A stretch of 7,176 bases of DNA from JBFHER01 sp041584055. Its GTDB lineage: Bacteria > Bacteroidota > Bacteroidia > Bacteroidales > UBA5342. The DNA lies in assembly GCA_041584055.1 (NCBI GenBank), contig JBFHER010000196.1:1-7176 (forward strand), read 5' to 3'. Below are positions 1 to 5,810 of the stretch, one piece after another. The notes under the pieces are model-generated. The model was given only the letters and a program-made list of their open reading frames with translations, ran no database searches and was not told where the DNA came from. The position numbers were made by a program, and so were the translations under genes. The stretch's first letter is position 1. Every line of letters starts with the position of its first letter.

Positions 1-656
1 TTATCAATGTAACGGGTCTCTACGCGTTTTTTGATCCGTTCAGGATCCACATCAATTCCAAGAAATGTTGCACCAGCCATGGTTGCAGCCAGGGGTTGAG
101 CGCCACCCATGCCCCCCATTCCTGCTGAAATGATGAGTTTCCCTTGCAAATTGCCATTGAAGTATTTTTCTGCACACGCCACAAAGGTTTCATAAGTCCC
201 CTGCAATATGCCCTGGGTTCCTATGTATATCCAGCTTCCGGCAGTCATCTGTCCATACATCATCTTGCCCTGATCCTTTAATTTTTGAAAATGTTCCCAA
301 TTAGCCCAGTTTGGTACGAGGTTACTGTTGGCAATTAGAACACGCGGTGCTTCAGAATGAGTACGGACAATGCCCACTGGTTTGCCTGACTGAACAAGCA
401 GACTGTGTGCTTCATCAAGTTCCAGCAAAAGCTCAACAATTTTTTCAAGTGATTCTCTGTTTCTTACCGCTTGTCCCGTCCCACCATAAACAACAAATTG
501 ACTGGGATCTTCTGCAACATCTGCATCCAGATTGTTGAGGAGCATGCGCAAGGCAGCTTCTGTTTGCCACGATTTCGCATTCAAGACATCACCCACAGGT
601 GCTTTATAGCATGGATGTGATGCATATTTTTCAATAAATTCCGTAAATGTCGTCAT
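1..656 (-). CDS. hutU: Urocanate hydratase (urocanase), N-terminal part, runs off the left edge
   Basis: Second enzyme of histidine degradation: cytosolic, NAD+-dependent hydration of urocanate to 4-imidazolone-5-propionate. I translated the minus strand from the ATG at 656-654: 218 codons plus two bases are visible with no stop, about 40% of the usual 550-residue bacterial enzyme. Urocanase signatures are YGGTGQAVRN (residues 58-67), APRVLIANSNLVPNWA (103-118), MYGQMTAGSWIYIGTQGI (133-150) and the glycine-rich NAD-binding stretch SAGMGGMGGAQPLAA (177-191), followed by an acidic segment GIDVDPERI (200-208). The catalytic C-terminal half lies outside the window. The start codon lies 26 bases inside the 3' end of hutH in another frame, so translation is probably coupled; only a weak GAGTG precedes it. 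The start is supported because MTTFTEFIEKYASHP leads directly into conserved sequence. It is the last gene of the operon seen here; whether hutI follows cannot be told. Confidence 0.96.
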   Translation of the reverse strand, partial: MTTFTEFIEKYASHPCYKAPVGDVLNAKSWQTEAALRMLLNNLDADVAEDPSQFVVYGGTGQAVRNRESLEKIVELLLELDEAHSLLVQSGKPVGIVRTHSEAPRVLIANSNLVPNWANWEHFQKLKDQGKMMYGQMTAGSWIYIGTQGILQGTYETFVACAEKYFNGNLQGKLIISAGMGGMGGAQPLAATMAGATFLGIDVDPERIKKRVETRYID

Positions 657-2196
657 GATCACTCAGTTTTATGTCGTTTGTTTGCGTCGCCTCGCTTAAT
701 GTATTTACCAGTTCTTTTTTCTTAACAATGCGGATACAAGTTTGTATATCATCACCAAAAACGCGGTCTTCCTCCGCATGATTAATAAATTGTCGTACGT
801 AATTATGGCAGGTTTCCAATAAATTTCCTGATCGCAAAGGTTTGCGATAGTCGAATGCCTGGGCTGCTGTGAGTAGTTCCACGGCAAGAATCTTTTCAAG
901 ATTGTCAACCACCTGGAGTGCTTTTCTGCCACTGATGGAGCCCATGCTTACATGATCTTCCTGACCAAGTGAGGTAGGAATGCTATCAGCAGATGCAGGG
1001 AAGCAAAGACTTTTGTTTTCGGAGGCAAGTGCTGCAGAGGTGTACTGAGAAATCATAAATCCTGAATTCAATCCTGTGTGGCGCATGAGTAGGAGGGGAA
1101 GGCCCTCTTTCCCTTCTAGCAAAAGAAAAACACGCCGATCAGATATGTTTCCGACCTCGCTGGCTGCAAGGGTTGAGTAATCAAGTGGCAGAGCAATGGG
1201 TTGTCCATGGAAATTGCCACCGCTGTAGGTGTGGTCTTCATCCACCACAATGGGGTTGTCGGTAACCGAGTTGATTTCTGTATGTATGGCCTCTTTCAGG
1301 TGCAACCAGGCGTTGCGGGACGCGCCATGAACCTGTGGAATGCAGCGCAAAGAATATGGGTCCTGAACACGTGAACAGTGCTGATGTGAGTCCAGTATTT
1401 CCGAACCTTTTAAAAGCGCTCTCAGACGGGAAGCAACATGCTGGTTTCCCTTAAATGGTCTGATCTCATGAAGGATTGCCTCAAAGGGTTTAACAGATCC
1501 CAGCAATGCTTCCAGGGTCATGGCTCCAACAATGTCAGCAACATCAAGGCAGTTTGCCAGACGTTCTACAACTTTGATGCCGTGGGCTGCCATAAATTGC
1601 GTTCCATTGATGAGCGCCAAACCTTCTTTTGCACCCAGCACCAGTGGGGAAAGTCCTTTTCTGGTCAGCACCTGGGCCGTCTCTTTTATGTTGCCTTTTG
1701 CAGATACTTTTCCTAATCCGATAAGCGGTAGAAAGAGGTGTGCCAGTGGCGCCAAATCACCAGAGGCACCCACAGAGCCTTGTGCAGGTACTTTTGGGAT
1801 AACGTTGTTTTCGATGTGCCAGATGATGCGTTCAACAGTGCTTAATTGAATGCCGGAATAACCCTGCGCCAGGGCATGGACTTTCAAAATGAGCATCAGC
1901 TTTGCAATTTCATCATCGATGTAGTCACCAACGCCCACGCTGTGACTAATTAATAAATTGTGTTGTAATTTCTCGGTGTCTTCCCGAGAAATGATTGTTG
2001 TACAGAGGGGCCCAAAGCCGGTATTGATGCCATATACCCTGCTTTCTTTTTCTACAATTCGTTCAACAGATCGCCTGCTTCTGATAATGCGTTTCAAAGC
2101 TTCGTCACATAAAATGCCCTGGGTTCTGCCCGCTGCGATATCCAGCGCGATGCCTGTTGTAAGATAATCAATGCCGTATTTGAATGTCAAATTCAT
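631..2196 (-). CDS. hutH: Histidine ammonia-lyase (histidase)
   Basis: First enzyme of histidine catabolism: non-oxidative deamination of L-histidine to trans-urocanate and ammonia, a cytosolic homotetramer in this family. The 521-residue product is close to the usual 500-510. The Ala-Ser-Gly triad that cyclises to the MIO electrophile is A144-S145-G146 within GSVGASGDLAPLAHL. Other active-site elements by comparison with Pseudomonas putida HutH are Y55 in VYGINTGFG, N197 in LALINGTQ, Y281 and R284 in DPYSLRCIPQVHG, F329 in GNFHGQP and E413 in LGQEDHVSMG. The S84-H85 pair and the QEDHVSMG form argue for histidine rather than phenylalanine or tyrosine as substrate (known of the family). The ATG at 2196 lies 12 bases after the stop of the regulator gene, behind an A/T-rich leader without a Shine-Dalgarno sequence. 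The TGA at 633-631 falls inside hutU. The extra C-terminal tail (about 495-521) is unlike the core and varies in this family. Confidence 0.97.
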   Translation of the reverse strand: MNLTFKYGIDYLTTGIALDIAAGRTQGILCDEALKRIIRSRRSVERIVEKESRVYGINTGFGPLCTTIISREDTEKLQHNLLISHSVGVGDYIDDEIAKLMLILKVHALAQGYSGIQLSTVERIIWHIENNVIPKVPAQGSVGASGDLAPLAHLFLPLIGLGKVSAKGNIKETAQVLTRKGLSPLVLGAKEGLALINGTQFMAAHGIKVVERLANCLDVADIVGAMTLEALLGSVKPFEAILHEIRPFKGNQHVASRLRALLKGSEILDSHQHCSRVQDPYSLRCIPQVHGASRNAWLHLKEAIHTEINSVTDNPIVVDEDHTYSGGNFHGQPIALPLDYSTLAASEVGNISDRRVFLLLEGKEGLPLLLMRHTGLNSGFMISQYTSAALASENKSLCFPASADSIPTSLGQEDHVSMGSISGRKALQVVDNLEKILAVELLTAAQAFDYRKPLRSGNLLETCHNYVRQFINHAEEDRVFGDDIQTCIRIVKKKELVNTLSEATQTNDIKLSDHDDIYGIY

Positions 2197-2197
2197 T

Positions 2198-2208
2198 GAA
2201 TTGATATT
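2198..2208 (-). repeat. 11-base leader shared with ftcD, copy in front of hutH
   Basis: On the minus strand this reads AATATCAATTC and ends one base before the hutH ATG. An identical 11-mer sits two bases before the ftcD ATG. It fills almost all of the 12-base gap between the regulator gene and hutH. No Shine-Dalgarno sequence is present, so the A/T-rich leader may be what matters for translation start in this lineage. Identity is seen directly; any function is inference. Confidence 0.4.
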
Positions 2209-2712
2209 TTATTTTTTGTGTGTGGGGTTTAGCTGTGTAAATTGCTCTTTTAAAGGTTTCTTCTTAAAATTTGTTTCAAATTCTGAAATCGCTTTTAGCA
2301 AGTTTTTACTGTGTTTTCCCTGATTCAGGGTTTCGTTCATTGCTTTTTCCAGCTTTTCCCAGATGGGTTGTGCCTTTTTTAGAAGTTGTGATCCTTTAGA
2401 TGTTAGCCTGATAATGCGCTTTCGTTTGTCTTCTTTTCCCGGGAAAGTATGGAGTAATTCACGTTTCTCCATCACCTTCGCAACCTGAATAACCGACGGG
2501 TGTGACACCTGAAGCATGTCTGATATTTCTGTGATTGACATTTCTTCATGCTCAGATAAAAGGTGAAGGATGTGAAACCAACCCGGTTCAAAATCGATGT
2601 TTTGTGCTTTATAGACAGCCGCAATTTCTAACAACAGCCTTTCACTTATTTTACGAAGTCGTGAACTTAAAACAAGGACTCCCAATCGATCATAATAATT
2701 TGTGTTTGACAT
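2209..2712 (-). CDS. MarR-family winged-helix transcriptional regulator in the hut operon
   Basis: A 167-residue protein with the MarR layout: N-terminal dimerisation helices (about 8-55), helix-turn-helix of SITEISDML (59-67) and recognition helix SHPSVIQVAKVME (70-82), then a basic beta wing over 91-107 (PGKEDKRKRIIRLTSKG), where E94-D95-K96-R97 corresponds to the usual D-x-R of the family. A C-terminal helical and basic tail follows. MarR proteins are dimers that bind palindromes and usually repress, with release by a small ligand. The ATG at 2712 shares its A with the ftcD stop codon (TAATG), and hutH follows after 12 bases, so it is co-transcribed with hut enzymes and most likely regulates them. 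The likely target is the inverted repeat in front of ftcD; the ligand could be urocanate or another pathway intermediate (inference). No Cys cluster or fused effector domain is visible. Family assignment is firm; the regulatory role rests on context. Confidence 0.9.
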   Translation of the reverse strand: MSNTNYYDRLGVLVLSSRLRKISERLLLEIAAVYKAQNIDFEPGWFHILHLLSEHEEMSITEISDMLQVSHPSVIQVAKVMEKRELLHTFPGKEDKRKRIIRLTSKGSQLLKKAQPIWEKLEKAMNETLNQGKHSKNLLKAISEFETNFKKKPLKEQFTQLNPTHKK

Positions 2713-4328
2713 TACCTCATTTTTAGTTCATTTAGAACAGCTTTTAAACTAACCTGTGCCGTTTGCAACAATAAGTCTGCTTCCTGAAGAGTACCCGTTT
2801 TAAATGCTTCATCTGCGATGTCATTCATGTTGATTTCAACATTTTTATAGGCGCCCCAAATGCCTGCCTCCAGGGCTTTCGCACCCACTTCTATGTCTGA
2901 TCGGGATGCCAGATTGCCATAACGGGCAACATCAATCATGCACTCCCATGCCTGGTTGGCAAGTCGCATTACCCGCAGTGGAATGCGAATGGCTTCTTGC
3001 AGGCCTAATTGCATCGCTTCTTCTCTTTTTGAGATTTCCTCAGGTGTGTTTTTTGGTAAGCGAACAGCATTTATATAGTTATTAAATGCGTTGGTGTCTG
3101 CATCAATCATTGGAATCAGCTCTTTACTTATATTATGAAGTGATGGGACTATTTTTCGAATGGGCTTATCCACATCTTCAAATTTTCTGACACCATAGGT
3201 TAATTTGGCAACCATACTGCCCAAGCCGACACCCATCGCTGCCATTACAGCAGATACTGATCCTCCCCCTGGTGCAGATGTTCTGTCTGCCACACTTCGG
3301 ATGAAATTGGCCAGTGATAGGTTGGCCAGTGGATGGGCGGATTTATCCTCCACCAGGAATTCAATGATGCGTTTTTGCGGATCAAAAGGCGCCACCGAAT
3401 TTAATCCCAGTCTGTCAATTACCAGTTTGATCTGCTGGCTTTCTTCAGGGATCATTAGATTATCCCTGTGAATGTAGTAGTCCGCTGCCTGCAAAAGCGC
3501 TTCTTTTGGAACCAGTCCCACCAGCTCAGATCCGGCAACCGCAACATTGATTTTGGCTGCTTCCATTTTGCAAGCTTCAAATGCGTCATGAATAGCGGTG
3601 ACGTTGTAATCATTCAAATTAATGGATACCTGAGCCATGTTGTATTCATCAACATACCAACCGATCGCTTTGCATTCTTTAAGTAGACCAGGTTGCCCAT
3701 CATTTCTTCCGTTTTCACGAATGGATAAGGCAATTCTGAAGGCTTGCTCCTTGGTGCCAAGAATGTTTACATTATAGGCAATCAGGAATGTGCGTGCTCC
3801 GGTGACAGTTGCGCCCCATTTGGGGTTGAACTTTGCAGGACCATAATCCGGTTTCCATTTCGCTTGTGTGATGCGTTGCGAAATCCCCTCATATTCACCT
3901 TCACGAATGGCGGGGAGTTTTTTGCGATAGACCTGATCCTGTGAAAATTCGTATAGGTACAGGGGAATATTCAACGCTTCGGATACCAATTTAGCAAACT
4001 GTTTTGAGCACGTCACACAATCCTCCATGCTGGCATTTGCAACAGGTATAAAGGGACAAACATCCATTGCACCCATCCTGGGATGTGATCCGTGATGCTT
4101 GCGCATGTCGATCAACTCAAAGGCCACTTTTGCGGCATTAAAGGCGCCTTGTACCACTGACTTTTCGTCGCCAACAAAGGTGTATACAGTGCGGTTGGTG
4201 GAAGCACCAGGATCCACATCCAACAGGGTGCATCCCTCGGTTTCTCTAATTGCTTTGGCGATCGCTTCTATTGTATCTGAATTTCTTCCCTCAGAGAAAT
4301 TCGGAACGCATTCGATGATTTTTTTCAT
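2712..4328 (-). CDS. ftcD: Bifunctional glutamate formimidoyltransferase / formimidoyltetrahydrofolate cyclodeaminase (FTCD)
   Basis: Last steps of folate-linked histidine degradation: N-formimino-L-glutamate plus THF gives glutamate and 5-formimino-THF, which the second domain cyclises to 5,10-methenyl-THF with release of ammonia. At 538 residues it matches the fused FTCD of animals (about 540). The transferase N-domain spans about 1-178 and begins KIIECVPNFSEGR; HHGSHPRMGA (78-87) contains H82, at the same number as the catalytic His of porcine FTCD. The transferase C-domain spans about 180-325, and DYGPAK (161-166) is conserved. The cyclodeaminase domain spans about 335-538, with the glycine-rich TSAPGGGSVSA (350-360), DADTNAFNNY (409-418) and a conserved GNLASRSDIEVGA (471-483). 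It is the first gene of the operon; its TAA overlaps the regulator ATG by one base. The start is supported by MKKIIECVPNFSEG being the conserved N-terminus and by the promoter-like element 29 bases upstream. Both domains look intact. Confidence 0.96.
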   Translation of the reverse strand: MKKIIECVPNFSEGRNSDTIEAIAKAIRETEGCTLLDVDPGASTNRTVYTFVGDEKSVVQGAFNAAKVAFELIDMRKHHGSHPRMGAMDVCPFIPVANASMEDCVTCSKQFAKLVSEALNIPLYLYEFSQDQVYRKKLPAIREGEYEGISQRITQAKWKPDYGPAKFNPKWGATVTGARTFLIAYNVNILGTKEQAFRIALSIRENGRNDGQPGLLKECKAIGWYVDEYNMAQVSINLNDYNVTAIHDAFEACKMEAAKINVAVAGSELVGLVPKEALLQAADYYIHRDNLMIPEESQQIKLVIDRLGLNSVAPFDPQKRIIEFLVEDKSAHPLANLSLANFIRSVADRTSAPGGGSVSAVMAAMGVGLGSMVAKLTYGVRKFEDVDKPIRKIVPSLHNISKELIPMIDADTNAFNNYINAVRLPKNTPEEISKREEAMQLGLQEAIRIPLRVMRLANQAWECMIDVARYGNLASRSDIEVGAKALEAGIWGAYKNVEINMNDIADEAFKTGTLQEADLLLQTAQVSLKAVLNELKMR

Positions 4329-4330
4329 GA

Positions 4331-4341
4331 GAATTGATATT
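4331..4341 (-). repeat. 11-base leader shared with hutH, copy in front of ftcD
   Basis: The minus strand reads AATATCAATTC, two bases before the ftcD ATG and identical to the leader of hutH. It lies just downstream of the inverted repeat and probably within the short 5' untranslated region. Its function is unknown; see the copy at 2198. Confidence 0.4.
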
Positions 4342-4345
4342 GTGT

Positions 4346-4367
4346 AAGTACCTACGCAAAGGTACTT
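4346..4367. promoter_or_regulatory. Perfect inverted repeat, candidate operator of the hut operon
   Basis: Two perfect 8-base arms, AAGTACCT (4346-4353) and AGGTACTT (4360-4367), are separated by six bases, giving a 22-base two-fold symmetric site, the size MarR-family dimers commonly bind. It overlaps the whole -7 element and reaches the expected transcription start, so a bound protein would block polymerase. The operon it precedes encodes a MarR-family regulator as its second gene. It does not look like a terminator: the stem is not GC-rich and no T-run follows it on the minus strand. The repeat is seen directly; operator function and the identity of the binder are inference. Confidence 0.6.
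4357..4364 (-). promoter_or_regulatory. Bacteroidota-type -7 promoter element for the hut operon
   Basis: The minus strand reads TACCTTTG, a perfect match to the TAnnTTTG -7 consensus of Bacteroidota primary sigma factor promoters. It ends 29 bases before the ftcD ATG, which would put the transcript start near 4350 and give a leader of about 20 bases. There is no TTG at the usual 17-23 base spacing upstream; the nearest (in TATTGCC) is only 11 bases away, so the -33 element is poor. It is the only credible promoter between the ABC gene and ftcD. Confidence 0.55.
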
Positions 4368-4405
4368 TTAGAGGGCAATAAAGAGTATGATTTTAATCAG
4401 GGAAT

Positions 4406-5683
4406 TTATGCTTTAACAATGAAGCCCCTGGAACCTTTTTCACCAGGAATCAATTCATAAATGTAGTCAGGTGTCAGGCCAGGCTCTTTGCGATGGGATA
4501 CGTAGATGATTGCTGTTTTGCTTTCTGCTGCCATTTTATTGATGAGGACTGAAAGCAATGTAGCACCTTTGTCATCCAGGCCGGTGGATGGTTCATCAAG
4601 GATCAGCAGTGGGGGATGTTTTATCATGGCCCGTGCAATTAATACCAAACGACGTTGAACCTGATTGAGCTTGAGGAAAGGTTCGTCCCTGTATGATTCT
4701 AAATCCAGGAGCTGTAACCATTTCAATGCAAGAGCTTCGGAAGTGCTTCCGGCTTTTTTATAGAGCCCAATGCTGTCTTTTAAACCCGAAACAACCATCT
4801 GCAACGCGGTGTTTCGGCGTTTGAAAAGATCCATCATAGAGGGACTGAAATAACCAATCATTTTCTTTATTTGCCAAATGCTTTCACCACTTCCCTTGCG
4901 TTTTCCAAACAGGTATATTGCCTGACCGTAGGCTTTGGGATTATCCCCGTTGATCATTGACAGGATCGTGGTTTTGCCGGAGCCATTGGGACCCTTTAAT
5001 TGCCAAAACTCACCTTTGTTGACGGTCCAGAAAATTGTGTTTAATATGATGCGATCATCATAGCGAACGCTCACATTATCGAAACGTATCAGTTCATCCT
5101 GGTCAAGCCGGAAGTGTTCCAGAGGAGCAGGAATAGAACCAATGAAACGGGAGGAATGAGAGATCTCCTCTTTCTTCAGGAAATCACTCAGTTTTTCCCT
5201 TGTAATGGCGTTCTCTTTATGGATTTGTACCAGATCCTGAATGAAAGGGAGTAAATCAGATCGACGTTTAAATATTTGTAGGACCGGCATCCTTTTTGAT
5301 AATTTTGTCAGTGCAGATTTAAGCTCTGAAACGCTGTTTGTATCAAGAGCATCAAAGGGATTGTCGAGGAGTATAAAATCTGGGTTTTGAGATAAAAGGT
5401 ATTGCAGCAGTGCTTTTCTTTGTTCTCCGCTCGAAAATGTACGGATGCTTCTTTGACTGTTACCGGTAAGCTCAAAAAAGTCGTGTTTGTGTTCTTCTTC
5501 AATGAATGATGCCAGTGTGGTGTTTGAAAAAAGAACTCCTTTTTTGCCCCGCAGTTCAAAAAGTTCATTCGGCGCAGAGCCTTTCAGAATAGCCCCGATA
5601 ATCGGTGCATTAACGGCCTGTTCCGGAGCGTAAATGGCAATATGATTAAAAAAATGACTCAATTTGCAATGATTTTTAAGCAT
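4406..5683 (-). CDS. Tandem ABC-ATPase protein, distantly ModF-like, with one complete composite ATP site
   Basis: A soluble 425-residue protein with two ABC nucleotide-binding domains and no membrane segment or signal peptide. Domain 1 (about 1-150) has an intact signature, FSSGEQRK (83-90), and a Walker B core, FILLDNP (103-109), with Asn108 in place of the catalytic Glu. It has no Walker A and no switch His (QIFKRRSD, 137-143). Domain 2 (about 197-425) has Walker A GPNGSGKTT (231-239), Walker B LLILDEP (359-365) with E364, D-loop STGLD (366-370) and switch H397 in YVSHR, but its signature is LNQVQRR (339-345) instead of LSGGQQR. The nearest known layout is ModF/PhrA, tandem ABC proteins of about 490 residues and uncertain role. 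The start at 5683 is limited by an in-frame TGA at 5710-5708, and the 127-base gap upstream is too short to hold a missing Walker A region. No transporter permease gene is nearby, so transport is not supported. ATPase fold is certain; cellular role unknown. Confidence 0.88.
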   Translation of the reverse strand: MLKNHCKLSHFFNHIAIYAPEQAVNAPIIGAILKGSAPNELFELRGKKGVLFSNTTLASFIEEEHKHDFFELTGNSQRSIRTFSSGEQRKALLQYLLSQNPDFILLDNPFDALDTNSVSELKSALTKLSKRMPVLQIFKRRSDLLPFIQDLVQIHKENAITREKLSDFLKKEEISHSSRFIGSIPAPLEHFRLDQDELIRFDNVSVRYDDRIILNTIFWTVNKGEFWQLKGPNGSGKTTILSMINGDNPKAYGQAIYLFGKRKGSGESIWQIKKMIGYFSPSMMDLFKRRNTALQMVVSGLKDSIGLYKKAGSTSEALALKWLQLLDLESYRDEPFLKLNQVQRRLVLIARAMIKHPPLLILDEPSTGLDDKGATLLSVLINKMAAESKTAIIYVSHRKEPGLTPDYIYELIPGEKGSRGFIVKA

Positions 5684-5788
5684 CTTTTTGTTCGGGGATT
5701 GCCGTGATCAAATTACAATGATATGCATCTTTTGAAGAACACCCATAGGGCCTAACAGCATAAGACCGAAACGAAACACTTATAACTT

Positions 5789-5796
5789 CAAATGTA
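5789..5796 (-). promoter_or_regulatory. Possible -7 element for the ABC protein gene
   Basis: The minus strand reads TACATTTG, matching TAnnTTTG, in the 127-base gap between recJ and the ABC gene. It would give a leader of about 100 bases. No TTG is found 17-23 bases upstream (the region is A-rich recJ 3' end), so this may be chance. The rest of the gap shows no stable hairpin, terminator or clear repeat. The ABC gene could equally be read through from recJ. Confidence 0.28.
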
Positions 5797-5810
5797 TGTT
5801 CTGAAATGTT

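Noticed and set aside
311..538. Plus-strand open frame opposite hutU
   Set aside because: The minus-strand reading is unmistakable urocanase across this stretch, and the plus-strand product has no recognisable features.
1786..1793. AGGTACTT half-site, identical to one operator arm, inside hutH
   Set aside because: It is a single arm without its partner and falls in conserved coding sequence just ahead of the MIO loop (KVPAQG), which explains the bases.
1438..1849. Open frames on the plus strand opposite hutH, and similar ones opposite ftcD and recJ
   Set aside because: They are antisense to strongly conserved enzyme genes, with translations showing no domain, promoter or leader. They are explained by codon bias of the real genes.
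2190..2202. AATTC-N3-GAATT hairpin enclosing the hutH start codon
   Set aside because: Five A/T-rich pairs with a three-base loop would be too weak to control translation on their own.
4346..4367. The inverted repeat as an intrinsic terminator for the ABC gene
   Set aside because: The stem is only half G/C and the minus strand continues ACACAATATC with no T-run. Its overlap with a perfect -7 element fits an operator better.
4388..4399. Second small palindrome, TGATT-N2-AATCA type, just after the ABC stop
   Set aside because: Five-base A/T-rich arms are expected by chance. The sequence is unrelated to the AAGTACCT arms, and there is no T-run for a terminator.
5708..5761. A 17-codon ORF upstream of, and in frame with, the ABC gene, ending in TGA at 5710-5708
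   Set aside because: It is hydrophobic and of chance length, with no ribosome-binding signal. hutH also ends in TGA, so there is no reason to think TGA is read through.
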